Assembly (NCBI GenBank): GCA_024305405.1
Contig: JAKNDB010000068.1
Span: 12,397,501-12,461,500, forward strand
Reading direction: 5' to 3'
Source of the DNA: Dirofilaria immitis
Taxonomy: Eukaryota; Nematoda; Chromadorea; Rhabditida; Onchocercidae
Length of the DNA: 64,000 nt
The notes under the pieces were generated by a model. The model was not told the origin of the DNA. It made no database searches and worked only from the letters and a program-made list of their open reading frames with translations. The translations under genes were made by a program, and so were the position numbers. Below, piece by piece: positions 12,701 through 26,100 of this stretch. Within the stretch, counting starts at the first letter, position 1. The number at the start of each line of letters is the position of its first letter.

Positions 12701-14349
12701 TACTTCGTAATATCCAGTAATCTTAATAATTAATTAAAATCAATGATTTCGGTTAAAAGTCAAATTCTAGCTGATCTCTAATTGATATCTTCATATTGAT
12801 TGATTGGTATCTGTTTAAAGCAATATTTTTCATTATTTTAGGTATCGATGAAGAAAAAGTTACTGCACGTGACAAACAAAGTTCGGTTGCGGTGAGTAAA
12901 AATTTTCCCGGTCCTAATGCTCTGAAAACGGATGGTGATGTAAAATTTTGGCTGGAAGGTTTAATCAAAGAATTGGTGAAACAGCTTAATTGACGACCAA
13001 ATAACGGTATGATAATTTATTATACATATTGTTAATTATGTATCGTTTCTAATTTCTTTATCTTATCGCTTATATAGTAGCATTACTGAACTTTTTGGTT
13101 GTAATACGACAATGAGTAACATAATATATAACAAGATATATGTTTCAAAAGGTTCGTTTGGACCGAATCATTAAGTTTCTTTATTCTAGAATGATACGTT
13201 TATAGTTTTTAGTGCTGAAATATGCGTATTTATAGATTAGAAAATTTATGTGCATTTTCTGAACTGATGTACATCATAGAAAAAATTTTAATTTTAAAAT
13301 CTTATTAGAATATTCGAACCGCTTCAACGCTTCATATTGGCTGTACAACCGATGCTCATATTACCAGAAGTATGCAGATGAAAACTTATGACCCGAAAGC
13401 TTTATTTACTTCAGTTTGGGCGATTTTTCGACATATTAACAAATCAAAAATATTGGAAACTTGGTAATTTTAATAAAAAAGTATTTGCCATATTCTTTAT
13501 CTAGAAGTCAAGGTAATTTTGTCAGACTCACGTAGTGATATATAATTTTGCGGCTTTCAACTTCAGTTAAAATTTTACTCTTTCATCGAAATAGTTCAGT
13601 TTTTCAAAATTCGGCAAAAATATTAGGGATCCGTCGGTGAAGAATATTACGCTTTCCGCAGATCGATTTCGGGAAGGGATCGATGGTCGTTCGAAACAAA
13701 TCACAGAATGGGTGACGACAGCAATGGACAAGGCAATGAATTCAGTTTCAAATACTTCCAATAGTGCCGGTATTGGAAGTTCAGCTATGTCTAATGAAAA
13801 GCTGACGAAACCTTCACCAGAGAATTTGGTAAATGATATTGAATTTTATTCTGTTTTTGATTTAATTTATAACTTAATAGTTTTTTCAGTTGTTTGTGGT
13901 GCTTCACTGGTCATTATAAAAAACAATAATTTTGGAGAGTTTTTAATTTAATTTATTGCATCGGTCGTAAATTTCTACTACTTATTGTGAAATACATTAA
14001 TTTTATTACTTCTGTTCCTCCAAATTATTCGCCGAAATTTTATCCTTCTTTTGGATAGGATTCAGATAGATTCCTATATAATTGTATGTTTTTAATTTTT
14101 TTAAAGTATTATCATTAAGGATTACAATGATTTATTTATCAATTGTTTTTTAGCTGAAATATTCGAGAACTTCTGTTACAGGTAACTATGCATCACTCAG
14201 AAAGAGAGGCACAAGAACAGGATGAGGATATACAGATCATTCTTGATGTAAAGAAAAAAATGACAAGTACTTTTACTGCTGTTCGTCCTAAAACAACCAT
14301 TAAAAAACGGAAAAAAGGAAGGAATCAGAAAAGTTTAATCAGCCAATGA
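9771..14349 (+). CDS. polh-1: DNA polymerase eta (Y-family translesion polymerase)
   Basis: Polymerase eta copies past UV photoproducts and other lesions in the nucleus. Eleven exons: 9771-9907, 10232-10378, 10689-10830, 11228-11383, 11752-11848, 12201-12358, 12455-12542, 12842-13006, 13309-13463, 13627-13828, 14182-14349. They encode about 537 residues. Catalytic motifs are visible: ALIDMDCFYVQVEQR (first metal-binding Asp), VSYEARPFGIKR, and VERASVDEAYLDLS with its Asp-Glu pair. Also present are CSAGIGSSK, AKLVCSRHKPGQQTVV, LGGK, TMGELSEIS (thumb) and an adjoining ITLSADRFREG little-finger strand. The C-terminus is short and basic (KKRKKGRNQ) and lacks an obvious zinc finger. Three single-base frame breaks are needed: A-run 11802-11808, AAA at 12321-12323 and AA at 12988-12989. 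Their directions are opposed, favouring sequence error over decay. Confidence 0.92.
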
Positions 14350-15112
14350 GGAAAATTTCAGATTTTTTAAAAGCAGTGAATTTTCTGATAATCTTGTACT
14401 CATGTGGAAAATTTCAACAAATTATATTTTAATTTTTTTACGTTTTTTAATGGTGTTGTAAAGTTAATTATCAGCGCCAAATTGTTTCTCAGGTTATGTT
14501 TTTATTTGATACTTCTGAGCAGCATGTTTTGGTGATTGTATGCTCTGTTTTTTTAATAAAAATCTTTCAGATTTAAGTGTATCTTCCCAATTTTAAATGA
14601 TTTTTTAAAAGAATAAAAGGAAAGAAACAGAAAAACAAAACTGTTGGTTCTACTGATCGCTGTTCAACATTATTTCACGAAAGAAGAATGGAATATTCTA
14701 AAACTAAATAAGTTCATAAGCGATTCCAAGAGATTAATGCATCTGCAAATTTTAGATATCGAATTAACAGCATGCAGAAATTTTTCCACTTCCTGAAATC
14801 CGAAATAATTAGCGGTGTAATAATAATTGTATTACAGGATTTTCTTTCGTAACAATAATATAAATAAAAATCTTTGCGTGCTATTAATTCGATATTTCCA
14901 TTGAATTGCAAATTTTTAGAATTAAATTGGAATTTCAGTGTTGGGATTTTTCCTTCAGGTCTTTCTAAGAAAAAGCTCACCGATAAGTATTTATTCAGAC
15001 CCATTCAAAAAGGAAGAGAAGGAACGTTTGGATGGAGAATTTTGAGAAAATCCATAGTCCTATACGAAAAAAGTGTGGCATGGCATAACGATAATTTTTT
15101 TCGAAAAGTTTG
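14350..15112. other. Intergenic, polh-1 3' side
   Basis: This 0.76 kb stretch separates the polh-1 stop from the tRNA. It contains an AATAAA (about 14616) that could serve polyadenylation. Open frames here are short and show no conserved motif. Confidence 0.4.
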
Positions 15113-15237
15113 TGCACGGAGTGGGATTCGAACCCACGCATCGATCACGATACCAGAATACCCATGTTACACACCGTACACGTGTGAAGCATATTACAGC
15201 TTGAGTCTGGCGCCTTAGACCACTCGGCCATCCGTGC
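15113..15237 (-). tRNA. tRNA-Leu (anticodon CAA) with 41-base intron
   Basis: On the minus strand the gene starts GCACGGA and ends TCCGTGC plus discriminator A, a perfect 7-bp acceptor stem. The D-arm reads GCCGAGTGGTCTAAGGC, as in leucine tRNAs. The anticodon stem CCAGA pairs with TCTGG, and the loop is C-T-CAA-G then T, giving anticodon CAA at 15201-15203. A 41-base intron (15159-15199) interrupts the loop just after position 37, the standard site for eukaryotic tRNA-Leu(CAA). A long variable arm and T-arm GTGGGTTCGAATCCCAC follow. There are T-rich bases downstream. All parts needed for a working tRNA are present. Confidence 0.96.
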
Positions 15238-16359
15238 TAGTAATGTAAGCATTAATCACATCTCTGATATTATCTGACTATTATATATCTTGAAATGGAT
15301 GGAAAATTTAAAAAAGTTTGATTTTGAAACTTCGAAATTAAATTATAATTTAAAATTGTAAAATTATTATTATTATACTTTTAAACATTTCAAAATAACA
15401 TTTTTAAATTTCGAAATTTGATTATAATTGTTGTAAAATGTCAAATGAATGAATGAATGAATGTTGGAAAATATTAAATTTTTAAATTTTAAAATAAGAA
15501 TTATTCATTTAAATTATAAGTTTTATTTTGTTAGAGTTTTGCGTTCAGTAGGATTAATTAATTTACTAATTTGAATGGAATACTAATTTGAATGGAACAA
15601 TTGATATTGGTCAATCCTTCTTCGGATGAAGTTTTTTTTATTAAAGTATTATTCGTCGGTATTTGATATCGCAATTATTATTAAATATGCTTAACATAAC
15701 CTTGCATATACTATTTTCTTCTTGCTAATTATTCCTATTATTAAGTGTTTCATTTTCTAATGTTTTATTTTATGTTTTTCAGTACTATACTGCTCAGTGA
15801 TAAAAATAGATAAAGGGAAAAAGCAAAGGGATAAAAATGGGGAAGTAATGAAGCAGTTTTTGTTTTCTTATATCACCAGAAGAAACCATATGAATTATCA
15901 AAATCTAATAATAATAAAGGATCTAACAAAATTGTCATCTTCTGATCATCATTCACTGATATTGTTGCTTTATATTCATTTAATCACAAAACTTTCCTTT
16001 CACTGATAACGATTGTTTGTATTGCGCGAAAAAGCAAAGATAAAAAAAATGAATGGAAATTTCAAAAGAGCAAATGCTCAAATGTGATATTTTTTCCATT
16101 TCATTTATTCACAGAAACGCACATATTATATATACATATATGTTCTTATCACTCAATCGTTAATATTATCAGTGTACTGCTACTATTACCAGTATATTTT
16201 TGTTCTATTAGTGAATCACTCAGTCTTGCCTGCAATCTTTGTTTGATGATGACGAAAATGTCAATTAAATAAGCATATATATAAACAGTACGTTATCATT
16301 ATCAAGATGTGGTAGGTAGCATGACTCTCATCGACATATATTTTATTATTTGTTTATTT

Positions 16360-16390
<31 letters not shown>

Positions 16391-18578
16391 GTTATTATTA
16401 ATTATTAATTATTATGCACCAAACCGAAGTATTTAAGGAATGAATCAGATTAAAAAGTTTGTCATACTAGGGATAAGAGAAAAATGATAACAATTTTGTG
16501 GCATTTAAAAGCTAAAGTTCGAGAATGCAAATAATGATATTGCTTTGTATCACTTGGCTACGAATTATAGATGATAATAGCCTAGTGAATAGATCATCAG
16601 CTATAAGATATAATTTTCTTTTAAAATCTCCTCCAAATAATCAATCCTATCAGTATAATGGTTCAAATACAGTTCCCTAAATTATTCATTTATAGTCGTA
16701 AATTCAGTAAGATTGATATAATTGATGTAATATTAAATATATCTTAATTAATCAATTAAACTTACAACTTATAAAAAGTTGTGTTAAATATTGATTGATT
16801 GGAAGAAAAAAGTAAAAAATATCGTGTGAGGAATTGTATTTTGATAAAAAGAATAAATTTAAATAAAATGATAAATGTAATTATCGTACAACAATAAACA
16901 GCGTTATTGATAAGTGATTTTTTTCAAGCTCGTCGATTATCCACTATCATTATTTTTAATATTTAATTCATAATAGGGATAAAAAAAAACAATGAACAAA
17001 AAGTAAATAAAAATACCGATAAATTCAGATATTTGCGATGGAGATGTAGAAGCATGCTCATTTAATCATATGTTCTTATCATTATTTATTAGTAATACAG
17101 ATGACACTATCATAGTGCTATTATTATTACTACCATTACCACTATTTAATCGAAGAAAAAGTCTATCAGTCATGTAAACTTCTTTTCAATCTTTCTTATC
17201 ATCCTTCTAAAGAAGCTTAATAGATTGACAAATTGACAAATATAAATTTTTATCATCCAAAAACTCAGTTCTCAATAGATCAGTCAATGTATATTGATAA
17301 TTTTAAGTTTTTGTTTTTCATAAAGAAAAATTTTGCATGTTTTTAATTATTTGAATTTCATATGCATTAATTATCACTATTGACAGGACAAATAGACTAC
17401 TGATTTGATCCATCGATCATTATTACATAAATTTGTTCTCGCAAAGAATTTTATTTTAATTTTAAATATAATTATATGATTGATTAAAAGTTGTTATAAT
17501 TATATGATAAGAAAAAATAAAGAGAATTGTATGGGAAGAAAAAGAGATGAAATTTGAATAGTTAAATATGTATTCTCGACTGATCAATATTATAATAAAA
17601 TTAAGATAGTAAAAGAAAGAACAGTTTTAATTCACTGCTATCATTTTCATCGGATAATAAAAGTAAGTATACTTTGAAGAGCAAGAAAAATCTCGAAAAT
17701 TCTTGTGATTTAAAAAAAAAAGACGATTTCCCAAGAAAAAAAGATTTGTTTTGATTTTATCATTTCGAGATTTCTACTGCTATTCAAAATAAAACTCCAG
17801 TTATCCAATGAAATCCTGTCAATCTTCTAATTTTTAAGTTTTTAAATCTTTTAATATCATTCCGTATCCGCAATTTTTTTAATATAATTGGAATTTATCG
17901 ATTGTTGTGAATAAAATACTAACATATCTCAAAATATTAGTATTAATAAAAACAAACTTTTGTTTAACATTGATATAAAATGAATAGAAAATGATTAACA
18001 ATTCTTATATTAAATCACTAAGTTTTATTTTAACGATTATTCCAGTGCCAAAAAAGGATGAAGATGTGATTTCTGATGTATATGATAATAAAAATACCTG
18101 GCAATGAAGAATGGCGATCAAATTTCGGGATTTATATCCCGATTCGTACTTATGCTATGTTTCCAAATCAATTATATACATCATTTGATATTAGTTTGTT
18201 TACTTTTATTTTTATTATTTTAATATATATTTGATTTTTGATCATTATTAAAAAAAGAAAAATTCACTTTCAATTTCATTTTTGTCCGTCCATTATTAAT
18301 TCCAAATAAAAATTTGCTATTTTATTTTATGATTCTTAAATTTTGCTTTAAATACGTAACATCAAAAATAATAATATACGTGCGTAAAGGATATATAAAA
18401 GTAAAAAGTTGGAATCAAATGATAAAAGAATAAAATTGGAAGGAACATTCTCGAAGATAAGATCAGAAGAATTAAATGATATAAAATGAAGAAAGAAATA
18501 AACAAATATGTTTACAAATTTTGATTAAATTTTTCAACTTTCTAAGAATTTTCAATAAAAAATTCCTTATTTTGCAAG
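15238..18578. other. Gene-poor AT-rich stretch before the KLF gene
   Basis: This 3.3 kb stretch has no conserved exon. It holds simple repeats: GAAT units near 15448 and a TTA/ATT run at about 16365-16400. A small exon-like segment at 18046-18080 after TTCCAG (reading CCA AAA AAG GAT GAA) could be an upstream KLF exon, but its junction does not fit well. The first KLF exon and promoter probably lie here. Confidence 0.4.
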
Positions 18579-21500
18579 ATCGCAATATCACAGCATGCAT
18601 ATCAGAAAGATACCGAAGACATTATAATGTTCAGGATTATCCGCAGAAGTAAGTTAGCCTTATTTCAAGAATATATATCTATCTTTTTCGCATCCTTTAT
18701 ACAAATGAATACAACTTCATTTCAGATATTTAAATCCGGATTCCATGTTTTCGAACATTCCGAGCATTCCTGCATTTAATCCAGTATGTTCAAGTTACTT
18801 ATTATCATAATTACATCACTTCAAATTTTGATATAATTATTTCAATGAACATCTTTAAAAAAACTTCCGATATAAAAAAGCCGTATGAAATTTTGTTTTA
18901 TTCATTCGCTTATTGATGGTTCAATTTGATTTACAATTTAGCTGGTTTATTCAAAATTTCCAAAAATATGTAAATAATTAAGAGAATACCATATAATTAC
19001 TCCGTTCGCTCTATAGCATCTTGAATTGATGATAATGAAATAAGAAATATTATTTATAGCCTAATTTGTTACACAATAATTCCATTCGAACATTATCATT
19101 TGATCTTTCTCGACCAATGATACCATTATCATCACCATTACCATTACCATTGCTATCACTACCACTAACAACAACACCCAATGACATTAACGTTCAACTT
19201 GGTAAGTAAAAAATGACCACTGTCGTTAAAATACTTAGATAAATAAAATAACAGTAAGCATAATTAACTTTTCGCTATATTTCACCGTAATCATCAGTCA
19301 TTATTTATTTACTGTAATTATTCTATACCCCTAAATATCGTGTAGAAGTAACAAAATAAGAAAACGGAAAATATGTCACTTCTCGGTAATTATTCAATTT
19401 TTAATTTAAATTCGAGAACGAAACAAATGATTATTTTTAGAACAAGAATATTACAAAAAGAGTTCGACAAGCATTTTTGGCGTTAAATAATAATCGTGAT
19501 ATCACGGGGTACCATATATTCATCGTTCTATTTATCTTTTATTTGAACTTTTCCAATATCTCAACAAAATCTTTTACTTATTTCAAGCTTATCTAATTCT
19601 TAGCTCTGCCTATAACTTTTTGTCATGTAATATGACATTTGTTAAGTTGAAATTTGAACTTATTATGACCTTTCTGTATCGATTTTTATATAAATTTATT
19701 CAAGAATTTCATTCTTAATAAAGGATCGTTTTTTAGATTATTAAATTTATATAAAATTTAATTTCTTTAAAAACAAGAAAAGCTTGCTTATCTTTACAGC
19801 ACAACAAATATTTTACAACCGACAACATCATTGGTACGACAACATCATTGTGACAAATCTAAAATGAACAATTCGGTTATGTCATCCGAATTAAATGAAA
19901 AGTATACAACAATTAGAAATTTTGATGATATGAAAAAAACATCTCAGGTATAATTTAAACTTCTTTTAAACAATCTCCTTCAATTCTTTTTGAAATAAAT
20001 AATCTGTAAAATTGAAACTATCCATAATTAAATTAAAATTCAAAATCCGATTTAATTGGAATTGAAAGTTTTGTTATTTATTATTTATATTAAATTAGAA
20101 AATAGAACTGATGCAAAAATTTCAAAGAAAAATAAACAATGATTTTCATATCACATAATATTACCATAATCTTTCTTGCCATATATAATAGGCATATGTT
20201 AAATGCAACGATAAATTTACTAAACATTCGTTCGATCACTTTAATTCTCACTAGTAACGATCATCCATATATGGATATATTAATGACAATAGTTCAGAAC
20301 TGAAATCAGAATTAGATAAGTAATTCGATTTTTCTATATGAAGGAATATAGTACGACATAACGTCGAACTATTTATTAGTTGATTTTTTAGTTTTCAATA
20401 TACAGTAGTTTATTGAAATGATTCGATCATACTAGGATACTTTTGATAGCTAAAATATGGATTAATCCAGACTACCAAACCCTAATTAATATATATCATT
20501 CCGGATTCCGGACTGAAAGGCCTTAAACATGTAGATCATTCCGGACTGCCAAATATTAAATATGTAATAGGATTTGTATATCCTAACTTACTTCCTAAAT
20601 GAATTCTTAACAGCTAAGTCGAGTTTCAATTTCATATTTTTCAGACAGACAATTCAAGAAGCTGAATTATCTTTCAGGAAAAACAGTGCTTCCGACATAT
20701 CAACGGCATTCATTTAAAATAAATGATCTACTTGATATTCAGATATACAATATTATACTTCTGATATCTCCTTATATTTATTTTACCTTTTAATAAACGT
20801 CGAGTCATTCAAATTTTGTTTGAAAACTTTTAATATTAATTCTTAAAAAGAGTGAATATTTTTATAAAGAATGTGGAGACAATTGAAAAATTTCGTGAAA
20901 GTGCTATTATTAATACGAAATGTCAACAAAATATTAGTAAACAAAATGATACTGATAATCAAAAGGATGAAAAAAGAATCGGTAAATGATATTTTCCACT
21001 TGCCATATTCAGAGTGTAAAGTGTTTGAATAGCCTTTTAGTAATAGATATTCCTTTTGCTGTCCATTATTCAACAACTTAAGTTAACAATCAAATCATAC
21101 TATAATATTTATAAATCGATAAATTAATCAACTAATTCATTTTTTTGTTTATTTATGAATAATAAATCTTACACCATAAAAAAAGAAAATGCAAAATCTC
21201 TGAAAATTTTAAAGATTATTAATACGAAATCATATTATTATGACAAAATATATATTATATTATTAATTATATATTTTTTCTCAAAAATTTGTATTCTTTT
21301 AGAAATTATGCAAATTTTTTTATTCTACACTTGCATTTTATCATAATATAATTAATTCACAATATTTAACTGCTAATATACTAATTGAATTAATACATCA
21401 TCCAATCAAAAATTGCTTTCTCAATTAAAAAAAAAAAAAAAACGAATGATAGTAATAGCTCAGGAATGTAAATGGATTGCTGTTGATATGCAAAATTATG

Positions 21501-22145
21501 TTAATATCAAACCATTATCAATGATCGAAAAGCGACGATATCAATATCCATATCCAATATGCAATAAATTTTACACAAAAAGTTCACACCTTAAAGCTCA
21601 TATGCGTATGCATACAGGTATTCTTAATTATTTAACAGATCCATTCTTCTAACTTTTATTTTATTTCTTCCTTTATCTTTTGCAAATGGGCATATGAAGA
21701 ATAAGAAGTAACGTTGAATAACATGAAATAGACAAATGAAATTAAATGATTCCTTCCATAATTAGAATTAATTAATTAATATGATAAAGTAAATGAAACT
21801 ACAAATGTCTGAAATAGGTATTATTATTATTTGAAATTCTTAATTTTATCGCCTATTAAAATTAATATCAAAATATTTAAAAATGATAGAAAACTTTTAA
21901 TTTAAATTTTTAAAAACTTTGATAATTCTATAAATTTCTTTTTCTTTTTTGCCTAATTTTATTAAAATTCAGGTGAAAAGCCATATGTCTGCAAATGGAA
22001 TGGTTGCCAGTGGCGTTTTGCTCGATCGGATGAATTAACTCGACATAATCGTAAACATACCGGTGATCGACCATTTCATTGTAATCATTGCTTTCGTACA
22101 TTTTCACGTTCCGATCATTTATCATTACATTTAAAACGTCATTAA
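18579..22145 (+). CDS. Krueppel-like factor (C2H2 zinc-finger transcription factor), N-terminus incomplete
   Basis: KLFs bind GC/CACCC-box DNA through three C-terminal zinc fingers. The last two exons (21464-21617 and 21973-22145) encode the finger block. Finger 1 ends [18 protein letters not shown]. Finger 2 is [20 protein letters not shown] with RKH. Finger 3 is [20 protein letters not shown] and the protein stops right after the final His, as KLFs do. The linker [10 protein letters not shown] is standard. Upstream exons consistent with splicing are 18579-18648, 18726-18783, 19060-19201 and 19800-19947. They encode low-complexity Pro/Leu/Ser-rich sequence ([11 protein letters not shown]) and end MKKTSQ, joining in frame to ECKWIAVDM. 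The join 19201 to 19800 is one base out of frame. Finger 1 lacks its first zinc ligand (see findings). No start codon exon is identified with confidence. Confidence 0.85.
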
Positions 22146-22644
22146 AACAAAGGGTAATAATTAATCAAATCAAAACTTTGGAAATTATAAAAAAAATTTA
22201 ATCTTTGAATTTATCATCGATCTCAAAGTTAAGTCAAAGTTGAAAGATTATTTCAATTTTTCCTTATTTAAACAAAAAAATCATAAACATTTGCTCAATT
22301 ATTCATATTAATCTTCTAAATATATATAGTCAGAATATTATAATTATTGAAAATTCGAAACTCTCAGTGCATTTCTTTAATTGCTAATTTTTTTATTTAT
22401 CTAACAAACGTTCAGCATTTTCATGCTATCTTGCCATCTTAATTTGTATAATCTTATCAAATCATTGGTAACCTTCTTGAACCTTTGCTATAATTTTGGG
22501 ACACCATCGCTATGATAGAAATGGTAATGATGCATAACATTAATAAATAAACGAATCCTTTCAGTTCTCTTTTTGTCTTTTCAATACCTACCAGACATCT
22601 GATAGTATGTACGTAGTAGGCTTCATTACGATGAATTTTCTTCA

Positions 22645-23155
22645 TACCAAATATATCGATTTCTTTGGATATCTTTTGGCTAATTATTATGCTCGTCGCA
22701 TAAATAGATCAAAATTGGATAATATACAAAATTTTAAAAGGAAAAAGAGCCGAAAGAAAAAGCAACCTCCATCGATGACCCCGTGACACTTGCTGGATAG
22801 CCAACGACATCAATAAATACGACAGGTACAGATAAAATACCAATTGACTTCCCTAATCGAATTAGAAATTCCTTTATTAAGTAAGAAAGATGCGAAGATG
22901 ACCTAGTTTTGTTTACTTCATTTTGTCCATGTCGCGTCGCACGACGGATGTAATTGCGTAACGCTGTTAAATTCATTGATTTCCAATATAGCCTAAAATA
23001 CTATAATAATATAATACTTCTGCAATCACTCAATCAATTGATTACTTAAATAATTCCGTGTTAGTCTTAAATTTATGGCTAATCAATCTGACCTTTTATT
23101 ATGTAAAATATAAACTGTAAAGCAATTACAAACAAATAATCGATTACTTCAACGA
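22645..23155 (-). pseudogene. Inverted partial copy of immp-2 (first exon and flanks)
   Basis: Read on the minus strand, this matches 37955-38465 over about 500 bases: promoter-side DNA, the first coding exon (22767-22976) and the start of intron 1. The exon copy is fully open for 70 codons to the donor GGAG|GTTGCT and differs from the working gene by one residue near the start (MNLTALRNY versus MNSTALRNY). Beyond the donor side it diverges, and no copy of exons 2-5 is found nearby. It keeps the catalytic-serine motif GSSME but cannot make a peptidase. Third-position and flanking changes, such as ACGGAA for ACTGAA, show it is not an assembly duplicate of the same locus. I infer a segmental duplication. 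Confidence 0.85.
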
Positions 23156-26100
23156 ACAATTACGATAAACTTCAGATAACTCACACATAACTTCTGATTA
23201 GAAATAACTTAGTCGTCTACACCTTGTCATTTATTTCATTCTCGAAATTCTTAAATATTACTATACATTATACATAGGAGTATTAATTAATGAAAGCGAA
23301 ATGTAAAATTTATTATTGTCAAGATTCGACTGTCATTTCTCGTCGTTTTTATATATGACGAAGTAGAAATAAAATTATATTTTCACTTCTTCATACATAT
23401 TCAAGTATTACAAATAATTCTGATATAATTTAGATTTGCTTTTTTGTACAAATGACAAAACTTCCCAACGAAATTTGACCTTTCACCCCTTTTACTCCTA
23501 AATATAATTAATAAACACGAATTTACCGAACTTTCCATCTGCTCTAATTTCATTAGAATAACTGTCCTCAAAGTTGACACCACCCATGCTCCCCTCCTCT
23601 CCTTTAAATTTCATTTCACTCCTTCGCATAATGCCATCATCACTTCTATCCTTTTTTCCCAGATGACTCATCGATATATAGTTTTGTCTATTCATACTTA
23701 TTTGTATGTATATCTAATCTTACATCTACATATATATTTAAAGCCATCTAGAACTATTTCTATATATGTCTAACCGTACACATTTATTTGTCTTCATATT
23801 CATTTGCATATGCTTTGTTGTTATATTTCTTTATATCTATATTTATCTTTACATTCATACATATATTCTCCATTTGTACATCTATTTGTACGGTAAAATT
23901 TTTTTCGTGGCCGCGTTAACCGTATTTTATCGTTATTTCCTTCATTTCAAAAAATTAGGGTTGGACCGCCTTTTGGGATGTGATAATAATCTTCGTATAT
24001 AGATGATAGCTACTTCTTGGAGGGATAAGCAATTTCAAATTTAAATTATTTTCAAATATATAGGAAGAATTACGTATGCTACTATATTTTGAATGATAAC
24101 AGATGATGATAATAGTAATTATCTTAATTTCAATTAAAAGGAACTATTGATGAAATGAACAGAACAAAAAATAAGTTCATTTAAATCAACTTGAGCTTAA
24201 CATTTGAAAGAACAAATGTTTGAAGAATTGAGAAACAAAGATCAGATGATGATCTCGAAGTAGAGATGTAGAAGTTTAGCAATTCTCTTTTAAACACCAT
24301 CATTCTTTAAAATTCGTATTCTTTCAATTGATTCCTTTAGTCTTATCATATTTTAACCAGGCTATCTAGCCTGTTTCATTATCCTGGTTGCCAAGATAGT
24401 ATTGATTGACCTTTATCTTCTACTCTTTTGTTCTATTTCCTTTTTGTCGCAAGTTGAGAATTGAGAAATATAAATTAATTAGAAGAAAGAAGAAAAGAAA
24501 ATAAAATTTGCAATCAATTTTCTCAATAATTAGTTTTACTTTTAATTTTAAAAATATACACATTTAAAAAAAAATAAAATGGAATTTATCTTTCTCTTTC
24601 TTTCTTTTCCTTTTGTTTTTTGATTACTAATTTTTCCCCAATTCCCGACCGCATCCCGAGATTTCTTTTAAATTTTCTCTCATATTAACTGCTATTCCTT
24701 AATTTTCTCATTTTCATTTCATAGCAGACAAAAAGGAAAATACAAAATAAAAGTTAGATATGTAGACTATTTTATCGATTATTTCTGCATGTTATTTTCA
24801 CAATCTCTCTTCTCTCTTTGCGAAAGTTTTTTTCTCTTTTTCTTGATATTACTCCGTCCATGATTTGATTTCTCCGTATTATCAATTTATTCTCAATATG
24901 TATAAATCATCTAAATTTGAATTTTTAGCAGCATAGATAAAGTTAAAATGAAATATCATAAGTTTTGCAAATAATGATTTATCACAATGATTTATCAAAT
25001 ATCTGATAAATCAGATATACTATGTACCTTTAATCAAATTGTATAATTTTAAGCTTTTTCAATTGATTTATTTTTCTTCCGTTTTTTTTGATAGATTTTC
25101 TTTTTCACTAATCAAAATAATCATTTTCACTTTCTGATAGGAATGATATTCGAATCGAATTATTCAATATGATTTAAAAATCGAAATTCAATCAAATAAA
25201 TTTAAGAGAATTTTACATATATATATATATATATATATCTCCATATATTGATAAGTGATAAGATTAGTTTGTTTTGCAGTTTAAAAGAAATGAAAATGTT
25301 GGGATTGCTTGATTGATTAATATTTAATTTAATTTAAATGTAAACATTTTGCAACGAATGTGAAATTTCGATTTTTTTCATTAAAATTTCAAGAAATTAA
25401 AAAAATCCGAATTAGTAATTTCGAAAATTCATTTTTATAATTTCCCGTATTTTAATTATGAATCATCATCGCACATCATTGATTTCATCCTAACTTTTAT
25501 CGATTAATGATCGGACATTCGTCATATCAAAAAAGCAACACATCATCATTTCATGAATTGAGTATTATACATTAATAAACTTCTATTTCTATTTTAAATA
25601 AATATTGATTTTTTAATTTACAAATTCGAATTTTAATTATTTCGCCTTTAAGACATTATTGGAAATTTTTCAAAATATTTCATTTTCATACTTCAATTAA
25701 TATTAATTAATAATATTGATTATTGTTTGTTGATCATAATCATAACATTTGTAATCAATTTTTTTTATCAAAAAAGGCCTACTTAAATATTTATATATAA
25801 AATAGGTAGAAGTAATTGTAATTTAAAAAGGCGAAAAATAATTTTCGGAAGCAAAGGTAAACAAAATAAAAGGAATAATAACAAATCATGAATTTAAATA
25901 AAATGCTTGACAAAAGAATCTCACCTTTTCTTATTGAATTTTCTTCGAGAATGCAAAACTATACAAAGCGTGATATGTTGTATATATAGGTAAATAGTCT
26001 TCTAGCAAAGAATAGTATTTGAGGAATTAATGATACCTTTAGTAAATAAGGAGATCACATTAGTATATGTTTGTGAATGAATAAACTTTGTTATTTTTCA

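Noticed and set aside
15797..16272. Two plus-strand open frames after the tRNA as candidate KLF upstream exons
   Set aside because: Low-complexity Ile/Leu/Lys-rich translations, no acceptor or donor in a matching phase.
22457..22645. Minus-strand open frame with a hydrophobic segment next to the inverted immp-2 copy
   Set aside because: It lies beyond the point where similarity to immp-2 ends, has no motif or splice context, and has the composition of chance AT-rich translation.
23766..24002. Membrane-like open frame rich in Tyr and Ile
   Set aside because: Comes from TATATTTAT-type low-complexity DNA; no family resemblance.
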